Part shown: positions 54,863 through 63,108 of the stretch, in pieces
Position numbering within the stretch: position 1 is the first letter of the stretch
Layout: the number at the start of each line of letters is the position of its first letter
Assembly (NCBI GenBank): GCA_035485275.1
Contig: DATHOE010000042.1
Coordinates: 1 to 64,000, forward strand
Length of the DNA: 64,000 nucleotides
Direction of reading: 5' to 3'
DNA from: DAIDJD01 sp035485275
Lineage (GTDB): Bacteria; Oederibacteriota; JAJYGY01; DAIDJD01
The notes under the pieces: generated by a model
Seen by the model: the letters and a program-made list of their open reading frames with translations, nothing else
Database searches by the model: none
What the model was told of the DNA's origin: nothing
Made by a program: the position numbers and the translations under genes

Positions 54863-55153
54863 ATGCAAACGCTGTGTTTGGGGCTGGCGGCCGTCCTGGC
54901 CTTCCTGCTCAAGGCCTTCCAGGTTCTGGTGGTGGTGCAATGGGTGTTCTGGCTGGTGGGCGCCGATCCCAACAACCCCATCGTGCGCGCCGTCGCGGCC
55001 CTGTGCGACCCGGCCCTGGGCTGGCTCCGGCGGCGCCTGCCTTTTCTGCGTGTGGGCCAATGGGATCTCAGCCCCATGGCCGCCTATTTTATCTGCGTGT
55101 TCCTCGACACCGTGCTGGTGGGGCAGCTCCGGCTCCTGGCGGCGAGGCTTTGA
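54863..55153 (+). CDS. YggT-family membrane protein
   Basis: A 96-residue protein with two membrane helices (about 3-33 and 71-90) and the family pattern ADPNNPIVRAVAALCDPALGW. YggT proteins are common near cell-division or lipoprotein genes; their role is not fully known. A CAAAAT hexamer (54852-54857) ends five bases before the ATG, so a leaderless start is plausible. The next gene begins 28 bases downstream. Confidence 0.85.
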   Translation: MQTLCLGLAAVLAFLLKAFQVLVVVQWVFWLVGADPNNPIVRAVAALCDPALGWLRRRLPFLRVGQWDLSPMAAYFICVFLDTVLVGQLRLLAARL

Positions 55154-55181
55154 TTCCGTGCGGAAAGGGGCGCTGAGGGCC

Positions 55182-56129
55182 ATGGGCGGCGTCGCCTTCC
55201 TTTTCGGGGGACCGGGGCTGGCCGAGCCCGGCATGGGCAAGGACCTCTACAACAAGAACCCCCTGGTGCGCGAGTCCCTGGACAAGGCCGACAAGGCCAT
55301 GAACGAGCTGGGCGGCGTCCGCCCGACCAAGGCCTGCTTCGCGGGCACGGCCGAGCTGATCCACCGGCCCTCGGTGTCCGGGCCGGCCGTGCTCGCCCTG
55401 GCGCACGGGGTCTTCAGGGCCCTCAAGGCGCGCCGGGTGCACCCCAACGCCGCCGCGGGCCTGGGCTGGGGCGAATTGGTGGCCCTGGGCGCCATGGGCG
55501 CCATAGACTACGAGGCCGCGCTGAAGCTGCTGTATGAGCGGGGCCTGAGGGTGGAGGAGGCCTGGGCCCAGGCCCCCTGGTACGCCCTGGCGGTGCAGGG
55601 GCTGGACGCGGCGGGCCTGGAAGCCAAGCTGGACGCCCTGCCCCAGGAAGTGCGGCCGCGCCGGGCGGCGCTGATCGCGCCGGACCACTTCGTGCTCAGC
55701 GGCGACGAAGGCCTTTTGAAAAAACTGCACGCCGTGCTGGCGGCCGCGGGCCGCGGGGTGAAATTGACGCCGGTTGAGCCGGGCTGGCAATGGCCCCACA
55801 GCGCCCTGGCGGCGCTGGGCGAGAGGACGGCCGCGGACTTCGAGGCCCTGCCCCGCGAGCACCTGGCCACGCCCCTGCAGGGCGCCGCGGACGTGGAGGC
55901 CAGCCGCACTCCCCGCGATTGGCCTGCGCGCCTGCGCCTGTGCTGCAGCGAAGCCTTGGACTGGCCCGCCGCGGGCCGGCGCCTGAGGCGCATGGGCGTG
56001 GACACGGTGGTGGAGGTGGGGCACGGCGCCGCGCTGGGACTGGCCCTGCACAGCGCCGACCACGGGGTGCGCGCCCTGGCCACCGCCGACGCCGCCGATT
56101 TCGCCCAGGCGGTAAAACTTTCGAACTAG
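55182..56129 (+). CDS. FabD-like acyltransferase homolog without catalytic Ser
   Basis: The 315-residue protein has the FabD length and opening (GVAFLFGGPGLAEPGMGKDLY). Its key residues differ. The FPGQGSQ loop is FGGPGLA, so oxyanion Gln 11 is Pro. The nucleophile motif GHSLG is GLGWG at 93-97, so the Ser is Gly 95. The Arg (R120) and the late His (H206, WPHSAL) are kept. It probably cannot form the malonyl-serine intermediate and may be a pseudoenzyme that still binds ACP or a partner. ATG 55182 was chosen; a GTG at 55158 would add eight residues. It is coupled to yggT. Confidence 0.75.
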   Translation: MGGVAFLFGGPGLAEPGMGKDLYNKNPLVRESLDKADKAMNELGGVRPTKACFAGTAELIHRPSVSGPAVLALAHGVFRALKARRVHPNAAAGLGWGELVALGAMGAIDYEAALKLLYERGLRVEEAWAQAPWYALAVQGLDAAGLEAKLDALPQEVRPRRAALIAPDHFVLSGDEGLLKKLHAVLAAAGRGVKLTPVEPGWQWPHSALAALGERTAADFEALPREHLATPLQGAADVEASRTPRDWPARLRLCCSEALDWPAAGRRLRRMGVDTVVEVGHGAALGLALHSADHGVRALATADAADFAQAVKLSN

Positions 56130-56166
56130 CCCATTCGCGCCCGTTTATCACGTAAAAAGAGGGACC

Positions 56167-57525
56167 GTGCTCATTGCAATCGTCGGGCGCCCGAACGTCG
56201 GGAAATCAGCCCTGTTCAACCGCATCCTTGGGCGGCCCGTCGCGATCGTGCAGGACAAGCCGGGCGTGACCCGCGACCGCCACTTCGGCAAGGCGCAGTG
56301 GAGCGGGCGCGAGTTCTGGGCCGTGGACACGGGCGGCTTCGAGCCCGAGATGGAGGCCCTGGACCCGGGCGACGCCAGCGCCCACGCCAAGGCCGTGATC
56401 CGGGAGGGCATACGCCGCCAGGTGCGCCTGGCCCTGGACGAGGCCGACCAGGTCATCTTCGTGGTGGACGGAAAGGCCGGCCTGCACCCCCTGGACAAGA
56501 CCGTGGCGGGCCTGCTGCGCACCTACGGGCGCCCGGTCCACCTGGCCGTCAACAAGGCCGACCGCGAAGAGGACGACCCCAACCGCTGGGACTTCACCGG
56601 CCTGGGCCTGGGCGACGGCTTCAGCGTCAGCGCGCTGCACGGCAACGGGGTGGCCGAGCTCCTCGACGCCGCGGTCAAGGACGTACCCAAGGTCCCCCAG
56701 CTGCCGGAGGGCGAGGAGGCCGACGGCGAAAAGCAGCCCCTGCGCGTGGCCGTGGTGGGGCGCCCCAACGTGGGCAAGAGCTCCCTGATCAACGCCCTGC
56801 TGAAGACGGACCGCCTGGTGGTCAGCGCGGAGGCCGGGACCACGCGCGACGCCGTGGACACGCCGCTGCGCGCCCACGGGCGCGACCTGGTGCTGGTGGA
56901 CACGGCGGGCATCCGCCGCAAGTCCAAGATCCTCGAGGACCTCGAGCACTACGCCGTGGTCCGCAGCCTGCGCGCCATCGAGGAATGCCACGTGGCCCTG
57001 CTGATCCTGGACGCCTACGACGGCGTCCACGACCACGACGAGCGCATCGCGGGGCTCATCCACGAGGCCGGGCGGGCCTGCGTGATCGTGGTGAACAAGT
57101 GGGACAAGGTCCGCAAGGACAACCTGACCCACGACCAGTGCATCAAGGACATACGGCTGCGCCTGAAGTTCATGGACTACGCGCCCATCCACTTCATCTC
57201 GGTCCTGGAGGGCCAGCGCCTCGGCGACGTGCTGCCGGCCGCGCTCAAGGCCGGGGACGCCCACGCCGCCCGGCTCAAGACCGCGGCGCTCAACCAGGCG
57301 CTGGAGGAGATCCTGGCCTCCGCGCCCCTGCCCAGCTTCAAGGGCCGGGTGCTGAAGGTGTACTACCTGGCGCAGACGGGCACGCGGCCGCCGGCCTTCG
57401 CGCTCTTCGTCAACGACCCCAAGCTGATGCACTTCTCCACCCAGCGCCGCATCACGCGCATGCTGCGCGAACGCTTCGAACTCGAAGGCACCCCCCTGAT
57501 CTTCATGCTTAGGAAACGCAAATGA
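56167..57525 (+). CDS. der: Ribosome-biogenesis GTPase Der
   Basis: The 452-residue protein has two G domains: IVGRPNVGKSALFNRILG (about 4-21) and a second VVGRPNVGKSSLINALLKT (about 197-215), with NKAD and NKWDK base-specificity motifs and a C-terminal KH-like domain ending in RKRK. Der (EngA) acts in 50S subunit assembly. GTG 56167 has AGAGG upstream. Its TGA overlaps the plsY ATG by four bases. Confidence 0.96.
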   Translation: MLIAIVGRPNVGKSALFNRILGRPVAIVQDKPGVTRDRHFGKAQWSGREFWAVDTGGFEPEMEALDPGDASAHAKAVIREGIRRQVRLALDEADQVIFVVDGKAGLHPLDKTVAGLLRTYGRPVHLAVNKADREEDDPNRWDFTGLGLGDGFSVSALHGNGVAELLDAAVKDVPKVPQLPEGEEADGEKQPLRVAVVGRPNVGKSSLINALLKTDRLVVSAEAGTTRDAVDTPLRAHGRDLVLVDTAGIRRKSKILEDLEHYAVVRSLRAIEECHVALLILDAYDGVHDHDERIAGLIHEAGRACVIVVNKWDKVRKDNLTHDQCIKDIRLRLKFMDYAPIHFISVLEGQRLGDVLPAALKAGDAHAARLKTAALNQALEEILASAPLPSFKGRVLKVYYLAQTGTRPPAFALFVNDPKLMHFSTQRRITRMLRERFELEGTPLIFMLRKRK

Positions 57526-58250
57526 ATGCGGCCTCCCTGTGCGCGCTCCTCCTCGCGTACCTGCTCGGCGCCCTCCCCTCGGCATGGCTGGCGGGCAAGT
57601 GGGCCAAGGGCATCGACATACGCCAGCACGGCTCCGGGAACATGGGGGCCACCAACGTCTTCCGGGTGCTGGGCCCTGGCCCGGGCGTCGCGGTCCTGCT
57701 GGCGGACATCGCCAAGGGCGCCCTGGCCGTCCTGCTGGTCCCGCGCCTCTTCCCCGGCTATGACGGCCAGGCGGGCGCCCCCTGGGACGTCCCGACCCTG
57801 AGCGCGCTGTGGTGGCCCTGCGTCCTGGGCCTGGCCGCGGTGCTGGGCCACAGCTACACGCTCTTCCTGGGCTTCAAGGGCGGCAAGGGCGTGGCCACCT
57901 CCCTGGGCGTCTTCCTGGCCCTGGCGCCCCTGGCCACCCTGGCCGCGGTGGCGGTCTTCGGCGGCGTGTTCTGGGTCACGCGCATGGTGTCGGCCGGATC
58001 GCTGGCGGCGGCGGCATTCCTGCCGGGCGCGGTGGCCTTGTTCAACGAATGGCGGCCCTGGACCGGGCGCCCGGAGGGCTTCTTCGAATCCCTGTCCCTG
58101 GCCGGCCAGGACGGATGGCGGGCCCGGCCGGTGCTCTGCCTGGCCCTGGTGCTGTCCCTGCTGGTCTGGCTGAAGCACCTCCCCAACATACGGCGCATCC
58201 TGGCAGGCACGGAGAGCAAGATCCTCAGCGGCAAAGGGAGGGGCGCTTGA
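57522..58250 (+). CDS. plsY: Glycerol-3-phosphate acyltransferase PlsY
   Basis: The 242-residue membrane protein has PlsY motif 1 GSGNMGATNVFRVLG, motif 2 GHSYTLFLGFKGGKGVAT and several membrane helices. It transfers acyl from acyl phosphate to glycerol-3-phosphate at the cytoplasmic membrane. It overlaps der upstream and gpsA downstream by four bases each, so glycerol-3-phosphate supply and use are coupled. Confidence 0.95.
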   Translation: MNAASLCALLLAYLLGALPSAWLAGKWAKGIDIRQHGSGNMGATNVFRVLGPGPGVAVLLADIAKGALAVLLVPRLFPGYDGQAGAPWDVPTLSALWWPCVLGLAAVLGHSYTLFLGFKGGKGVATSLGVFLALAPLATLAAVAVFGGVFWVTRMVSAGSLAAAAFLPGAVALFNEWRPWTGRPEGFFESLSLAGQDGWRARPVLCLALVLSLLVWLKHLPNIRRILAGTESKILSGKGRGA

Positions 58251-59251
58251 AGCGCGCCTTTGTCCTGGGAGGCGGCGGCTGGGGCAGCGCCCTGGCGCTG
58301 GTGCTGTCGGAGCGCTTCGAGCGCGTGGACGTCTGGGAGCATGAGGCGGCCTACGCCCTGGAGGTGGAGAGCCTGCGCGAGAACCGGCGCTACCTGCCCG
58401 GCGTGCGGCTTCCCGACGCGGTCCACATGGGATCGGACCTGGCCGCTCTGTCGGGCGCCGACCTGCTGGTGCTGTCCGTGCCCTCCGCGTTTTTCCGCGC
58501 GGTCTGGAGCCGCGCCCTCATCCACGGCGACCCCTCCCAGGTGGCGGTGGTGGCCACCAAGGGCATCGAGCCCGGCAGCCTGATGACCATGCGCCAGGTG
58601 GCCCAGGACGAATGCGCCAAGGCCGGCCGGCCCGCGCCCCGTTTGGCCACCCTGTCGGGCCCCTCGCACGCCGAGGAGGTGGGCCGCCGTCTGCCCGCCA
58701 CCCTGGTCGCCGCGTCCCTGGACCATGAGACCGCGCAGCTGGCCCAGAAGGCCTTTTCCAATGACTGGTTCCGCGTCTACACCAGCGCGGACCCTTTGGG
58801 CGTCGAGATCGGCGGAGCGCTCAAGAACGTCGTGGCCCTGGCCGCGGGCGTGTCCGACGGGCTGGGCCTGGGGGACAACGCCAAGGCCGCGCTCATCACC
58901 CGTGGCCTGGCCGAGATCAGCCGGCTGGGGCTCGCCATGGGCGCCCAGGCCGCGACCTTCCACGGCCTGACGGGCCTGGGGGACCTGGTGGTGACCTGCA
59001 TGAGCCGCCACAGCCGCAACCGGGGCGTGGGGGAGCGTTTGGGGCGGGGCGAGCGTTGGAGCGGCATCAGCCCCACCTTCCACCAGGCGGTGGAGGGGGT
59101 GGTGACCTCGGCCTCGACCCTGGACCTGTCCCGCCGCCACGGCGTGGCCCTGCCCATCGCCGAGCAGGTCAACGCCATCCTTTTCCAGGACAAGGACCCC
59201 CGCGCGGCCCTGAAAGACCTCATGGCGCGGCCCCTGAAGGACGAGGACTGA
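58247..59251 (+). CDS. gpsA: Glycerol-3-phosphate dehydrogenase [NAD(P)+]
   Basis: The 334-residue enzyme begins with a Rossmann loop GGGGWGSALA, has TLSGPSHAEEVGRRLPATLV, a catalytic Lys in GGALKNVVALAAGVSDGLGL, and GDNAKAALITRGLAE. It makes sn-glycerol-3-phosphate for PlsY encoded upstream. It starts with TTG 58247, overlapping the PlsY stop, with AAAGGGAGG as the ribosome site. Confidence 0.95.
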   Translation: MKRAFVLGGGGWGSALALVLSERFERVDVWEHEAAYALEVESLRENRRYLPGVRLPDAVHMGSDLAALSGADLLVLSVPSAFFRAVWSRALIHGDPSQVAVVATKGIEPGSLMTMRQVAQDECAKAGRPAPRLATLSGPSHAEEVGRRLPATLVAASLDHETAQLAQKAFSNDWFRVYTSADPLGVEIGGALKNVVALAAGVSDGLGLGDNAKAALITRGLAEISRLGLAMGAQAATFHGLTGLGDLVVTCMSRHSRNRGVGERLGRGERWSGISPTFHQAVEGVVTSASTLDLSRRHGVALPIAEQVNAILFQDKDPRAALKDLMARPLKDED

Positions 59252-59260
59252 GAGGACACA

Positions 59261-59647
59261 ATGGCGGCCAAAACCGGTGACATGCGCTACACCATCGACG
59301 AAGTTTCGGACCTGGCCGGCCTGAAAGCCCATGTTTTACGCTATTGGGAGACCGAATTCCCCCATCTGAAACCGGAACGCACCAAGGCCAACCAGCGCCT
59401 GTACCGCCAAAAAGACCTGGATTTGATCCTGCATATCAAGAAATTGGTCTATGAAAAGGGCTTCACCCTGCAGGGGGCCCGCAAACAATTGGACGACGAT
59501 TTGAAGGATGCCCGCCTCTCCGGCCAGCTTACCCTGGCCTTGGACCTCGGATCCGCCGAGTTGACGGGGGTCCTGATGAAGGCCCGGCGCCAGGCCCGGT
59601 CCTTGCTCGAGTTTTTGGACAAAGCTTCACATGGTGGGGAAGCTTGA
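59261..59647 (+). CDS. MerR-family regulator
   Basis: The 128-residue protein has a MerR HTH at the start (RYTIDEVSDLAGLKAHVLRYWE), the second-helix block PHLKPERTKANQRLYRQKDLD, and a coiled-coil dimer helix afterwards. It is of the short MerR type without an obvious metal or drug domain, like those next to gpsA or trigger-factor-type clusters. It follows gpsA by ten bases and may regulate it or be cotranscribed. Confidence 0.9.
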   Translation: MAAKTGDMRYTIDEVSDLAGLKAHVLRYWETEFPHLKPERTKANQRLYRQKDLDLILHIKKLVYEKGFTLQGARKQLDDDLKDARLSGQLTLALDLGSAELTGVLMKARRQARSLLEFLDKASHGGEA

Positions 59648-59710
59648 ACCCTGGCCCGTATTTTGCTACATTCTCCGTCCGTTCTCACCCTTCAGGCCGG
59701 CTGCCGGCAC

Positions 59711-59785
59711 CGGGATGTGGCGCAGGGGTAGCGCACTCGCTTGGGGTGCGAGGGGTCGCAGGTTCGAATCCTGTCATCCCGACCA
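59711..59785 (+). tRNA. tRNA-Pro (GGG)
   Basis: A complete cloverleaf. CGGGATG pairs with CATCCCG; the anticodon stem CTCGC/GCGAG holds loop TTGGGGT with anticodon GGG at 59743-59745. The TTCGAAT T-loop is present, and the gene encodes the 3' CCA (59783-59785). Confidence 0.95.
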
Positions 59786-59820
59786 GACGCCTGCGCCGGT
59801 CATGAAGGGGAGGCGGGTTT

Positions 59821-59893
59821 CGGGGCATAGCTCAGGGGCTAGAGCGCTCGCTTCGGGAGTGAGAGGTCGCAGGTTCAATTCCTGTTGCCCCGA
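59821..59893 (+). tRNA. tRNA-Pro (CGG)
   Basis: A complete cloverleaf. CGGGGCA pairs with TGCCCCG; the stem CTCGC/GTGAG holds loop TTCGGGA with anticodon CGG at 59854-59856. The T-loop is TTCAATT. Unlike its neighbour it does not encode CCA; GAA follows the discriminator A. Confidence 0.92.
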
Positions 59894-59908
59894 GAATACG
59901 TCTAAGAC

Positions 59909-59942
59909 AGGGCCCTGTTCCGCATAAGCGGGACAGGGCCCT
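59909..59942 (+). terminator. Hairpin terminator of the tRNA-Pro pair
   Basis: AGGGCCCTGTTCCGC and GCGGGACAGGGCCCT pair with one G-T wobble around loop ATAA. Only CTTGG follows, so release may be incomplete without help. Confidence 0.7.
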
Positions 59943-60022
59943 CTTGGTATTGGGGCCGCGCCCTTGCGGGGGCCAAGCTTGGCGCTGGCAGACGCGCCTT
60001 CCTGCCATTACAATCAGCCCCG

Positions 60023-60799
60023 ATGCTTCCACGCCGCGCTTGCCTTCTTCTGGCCCTCCTTTGCCTCAGCCCCCGGGCCGCCCGGGCCGGCTTCTGGGAC
60101 GACGCCTGGCTTGACCCGGCCCTGCTGCAGGCCCAGGATCTCAACGGCGGCAGCGGCTTCATCCACGTGCCCCTCCCCCAGAGCCTGCCCGACGGGCTGC
60201 TCACCGGCTCCATCCACAGCTACCAGATCCAGGCGGGCCGCGGTTTCGCCGACGGCATCGAGGCCGGCGGCGAGGTCCAGCTGGACGCCTGGGACCCGCA
60301 GACCCAGGAGGAGATCGACGGCTGGACCCGCTTCAACGCGGGCAAGGAGAACCTGTTTTATTTCCGCTGGTCGCCGCTCCAGCAGGGGCCCCATTGCCCC
60401 ATCGGCCTCTCCGTGGGCACCGAGGGCGTGGGCATCCAGGACATCGACTACAAGCAGGTCCCCCTGGCCTCCCTGAAGGGGCTGGAGCGCCAATACGTGG
60501 TCGCAGGCGGCATGGTGCCGGACCTGCCCATGCTCTACGTCGCCGGCGGCTTCGGCGGCGGCGACCAGCCCGCGGCCGGCTTCGGCGCCATGGCCTTCGC
60601 GCCCTTCCCGGGCATGGCCGCCATGGCGGAATACAACGAGGGCTTCACCGACGTGGGCGTGCGCGTGCTGCTGTCGACCCGCATCAAGCTCGATTTGGAC
60701 CTGAGCCGCCTGCAGAGCATGTACCTGCACCAGCCCTTTGACCTGGTGCTCACCGACAACGTGACCTTCGGGGTCAGCTACAGCGAAGTGTGGCCCTGA
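60023..60799 (+). CDS. Exported protein, probable small beta-barrel
   Basis: The 258-residue protein has a signal peptide (1-22, ARA-GF). The rest has alternating Gly/aromatic segments (GFIHVPLPQSL, NLFYFRWSPL, VTFGVSYSEVWP) expected of a short outer-membrane barrel or lipid-facing beta protein. No family is recognised. A TACAAT (60009-60014) ends eight bases before the ATG and no ribosome site is present. The apt gene follows 45 bases later. Confidence 0.55.
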   Translation: MLPRRACLLLALLCLSPRAARAGFWDDAWLDPALLQAQDLNGGSGFIHVPLPQSLPDGLLTGSIHSYQIQAGRGFADGIEAGGEVQLDAWDPQTQEEIDGWTRFNAGKENLFYFRWSPLQQGPHCPIGLSVGTEGVGIQDIDYKQVPLASLKGLERQYVVAGGMVPDLPMLYVAGGFGGGDQPAAGFGAMAFAPFPGMAAMAEYNEGFTDVGVRVLLSTRIKLDLDLSRLQSMYLHQPFDLVLTDNVTFGVSYSEVWP

Positions 60800-60844
60800 G
60801 GGCGGGCCCATAAAGCCCGCCATAGACGAAAGGAAAGGTGCGCC

Positions 60845-61363
60845 GTGCCCGAAAGCCTCAAAGCCCTGATCCGCGACATCCCGGATTTCCCCAAGAAGGG
60901 CATCGTCTTCAAGGACATCACCACGCTGCTGGCCGACGGGCCGGCCTTCGCCCACGCCATCGACCTGCTGGCCGCCCGCTACCAGTCGCGCGGCATCGAC
61001 CGGATCGTGGCCATGGAGGCGCGCGGCTTCATCCTGGGCGCCCCCCTGGCGGTGCGCCTGGGGGCCGGCTTCGTGCCGGTGCGCAAGAAGGGGAAGCTGC
61101 CCCACGAGACCATCGAGGAGACCTACGCCCTGGAGTACGGCCAGGACACCCTGCAGATGCACCGCGACGGCCTGATCCAGGGCCACCGCGTGCTGGTGGT
61201 GGACGACGTCCTCGCCACCGGGGGCACGGCCGCGGCGGTCGCCCGCCTGGTGCAGACCCTGAAGGCCGACATCGTCGAATGCGCCTTCTTGATGGAGCTG
61301 GGCTTCCTCAACGGACGCGCCAAGCTCGAACCCATCCCTACCTTCGCCTTGATCCAATACTAA
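60845..61363 (+). CDS. apt: Adenine phosphoribosyltransferase
   Basis: The 172-residue enzyme shows the PRTase motif VLVVDDVLATGGT, the FPKKGIVFKDITTLL segment and MEARGFILGAPLA, with KKGKLPHETIEETYALEYG as the mobile loop. It makes AMP from adenine and PRPP in salvage. GTG 60845 has AAAGGA upstream. The gene downstream starts 19 bases after its stop. Confidence 0.95.
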   Translation: MPESLKALIRDIPDFPKKGIVFKDITTLLADGPAFAHAIDLLAARYQSRGIDRIVAMEARGFILGAPLAVRLGAGFVPVRKKGKLPHETIEETYALEYGQDTLQMHRDGLIQGHRVLVVDDVLATGGTAAAVARLVQTLKADIVECAFLMELGFLNGRAKLEPIPTFALIQY

Positions 61364-61382
61364 CAAGCCCTACGGTGGTGCA

Positions 61383-63107
61383 GTGGAAGACCGGTTGTTA
61401 AGATGTTTTCTAGCCGCGGTTTTGGCGGGGTCCCCAGCGTTTCTTCGCGCCTACGGCACCACCATGGGGCCCTATGGCCTGGGCGCGGCCGCCTTGGGGG
61501 CCGGCGGCTCGGCGGTGGCCACGGCCCAGGGCGACGAGGCCTTTTACTGGAATCCGGCGGCCCTCTCCACGCAGGGCCTGAGCCTCGGCTACGACGGCGG
61601 CCTGGGCGGCCCGGCCCAGACCCTGCAGCAGGCCGTGGGGCTCAGCGGGCCCCTGGCCGGGGCCCTTTCCGGCGGCCTTTTCGCCGGCGACCAGTCCTAT
61701 TCCCAGGCGGACCATTACAATGAGGAGCAGGCCGGCCTGGGCCTCTCCGCGGGCAACGGCTGGGCCTCCATCGGCACGGTCCAGCGCCTCCTGCTGGCCT
61801 CGCCCGGCTCCCTGAGGGGCTGGAGCATGGACGTGGGCGCCAAGGCCGCCGTCCCCCTGGTCGGGACCTGGCGCCTGGACCTGGGGCTGTCCGCCTCGGA
61901 CCTCTTCTCGAACCTGGCCTGGGGCGACGGGCAGACCGAGGGCCAGCCCACGGTGCTGCGCGCCGGCATGGCGCTCGAGCCCGAGCCCGGAACCTGGCTG
62001 TCGGCCGAGGAGGACCAGCTGGAGAGCCTGGGCGGGCCCAACCTGCCGCAGTGGCGCCTGGGGCTCCAGGTGTCGCTGTTCGAGCGCCGCCTGGCTTTGA
62101 GGCTGGGGGCCACCCAGGTCAGCGCCGACGTCGGCTACGCCACGGCGGGCCTCGGCCTCCGGATTTCTTCGGCCCTGGGATTGGACTACGCCTACATGGC
62201 CTTGGAGGACGGCGACGCCTTCCAGGCCGGGGGGCAGCGCCAGATCCTGAGCCTGCAATGGAACTTCGGGGAACCCTCGCCCCCGACGCAGGCCTGGAGC
62301 GATCCGGTGGTCCTGGAGAACTGGGCCGCCCCTGCCGCGGGCCCGGGGAAGCCCGGCTTCGCGCCGAAGGTGGTCTTGAAGGGCCTCCTGGCGCCCACCG
62401 TCTCGCAGGCCGACTTCGACCTCAGCGGCCTGGCGGGCGCCTCCCAGGCCAAGTCCTGGGAGCTGCGCATCGTGGACGCCTCGGGCAGGGTCCTGCGCAC
62501 CATGCGCGGCGTCGGTCCCGTGCCGAAGTCCGTGCATTGGGAAGGCACCGACGACCTGGGCGACCCGGTGTCCGCCGCCGCGGGCAGCAGCTTCGAGATC
62601 CGCATCACGGGTGCCGACGGCCAGGAGCGCCTGGTGGCCGCGGCCCCGGTCGTGCCCGCGGCGCAACTGAACGACTACGTGACCCGGGCCCAATGGGACG
62701 CCACGCTGAACCGCTCCGGGGTCCAGCGCGACCCCGACAGCGGCGGCCTGCTGTACACCTTCTATTTCGACGCGCACGGGTCGGACCTGACCCCTTCAGA
62801 CATGAAGACGCTCGCCGCCGCCGTGACCATGATCCGCCTCTGGCGCATGCGCTTCGCGCTGATCGACGGCTACGCCGCCGCGGACGAAGGCGGGGACGGG
62901 GACGCGCTGTCCCAGGCGCGGGCCGGGGCGATCCTGAAGGCGCTGGTGCGGCGCCACGTGATCCTGGACGGGGTGACCCTGCGGCACTGGGGGCTCAGCC
63001 ATCCGGCGGCCACGGGCGACATGCCTGGAACGCAGGACAGGAACCGCAGGGTGAAGTTGCATCTGGAGATCTACCCGCCCGAAGGGGCGGAGTGCATCGG
63101 AGGCTGA
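61383..63107 (+). CDS. PorV-like barrel fused to OmpA-like domain
   Basis: The 574-residue protein has a signal peptide (about 1-22). An N-terminal UPF0164/PorV-like beta-barrel (about 25-300) opens with MGPYGLGAAALGAGGSAVAT and the DEAFYWNPAALST motif typical of these proteins. A FlgD-like Ig segment (about 335-425, VDASGRVLRTMRG) follows. The last ~130 residues form an OmpA-like peptidoglycan-binding domain, with FDAHGSDLTPSDM, IDGYAA, ALSQARAGAILKAL and NRRVKLHL. It would anchor an outer-membrane barrel to the cell wall. It is cotranscribed with the TPR gene that follows. Confidence 0.72.
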   Translation: MEDRLLRCFLAAVLAGSPAFLRAYGTTMGPYGLGAAALGAGGSAVATAQGDEAFYWNPAALSTQGLSLGYDGGLGGPAQTLQQAVGLSGPLAGALSGGLFAGDQSYSQADHYNEEQAGLGLSAGNGWASIGTVQRLLLASPGSLRGWSMDVGAKAAVPLVGTWRLDLGLSASDLFSNLAWGDGQTEGQPTVLRAGMALEPEPGTWLSAEEDQLESLGGPNLPQWRLGLQVSLFERRLALRLGATQVSADVGYATAGLGLRISSALGLDYAYMALEDGDAFQAGGQRQILSLQWNFGEPSPPTQAWSDPVVLENWAAPAAGPGKPGFAPKVVLKGLLAPTVSQADFDLSGLAGASQAKSWELRIVDASGRVLRTMRGVGPVPKSVHWEGTDDLGDPVSAAAGSSFEIRITGADGQERLVAAAPVVPAAQLNDYVTRAQWDATLNRSGVQRDPDSGGLLYTFYFDAHGSDLTPSDMKTLAAAVTMIRLWRMRFALIDGYAAADEGGDGDALSQARAGAILKALVRRHVILDGVTLRHWGLSHPAATGDMPGTQDRNRRVKLHLEIYPPEGAECIGG

Positions 63108-63108
63108 G

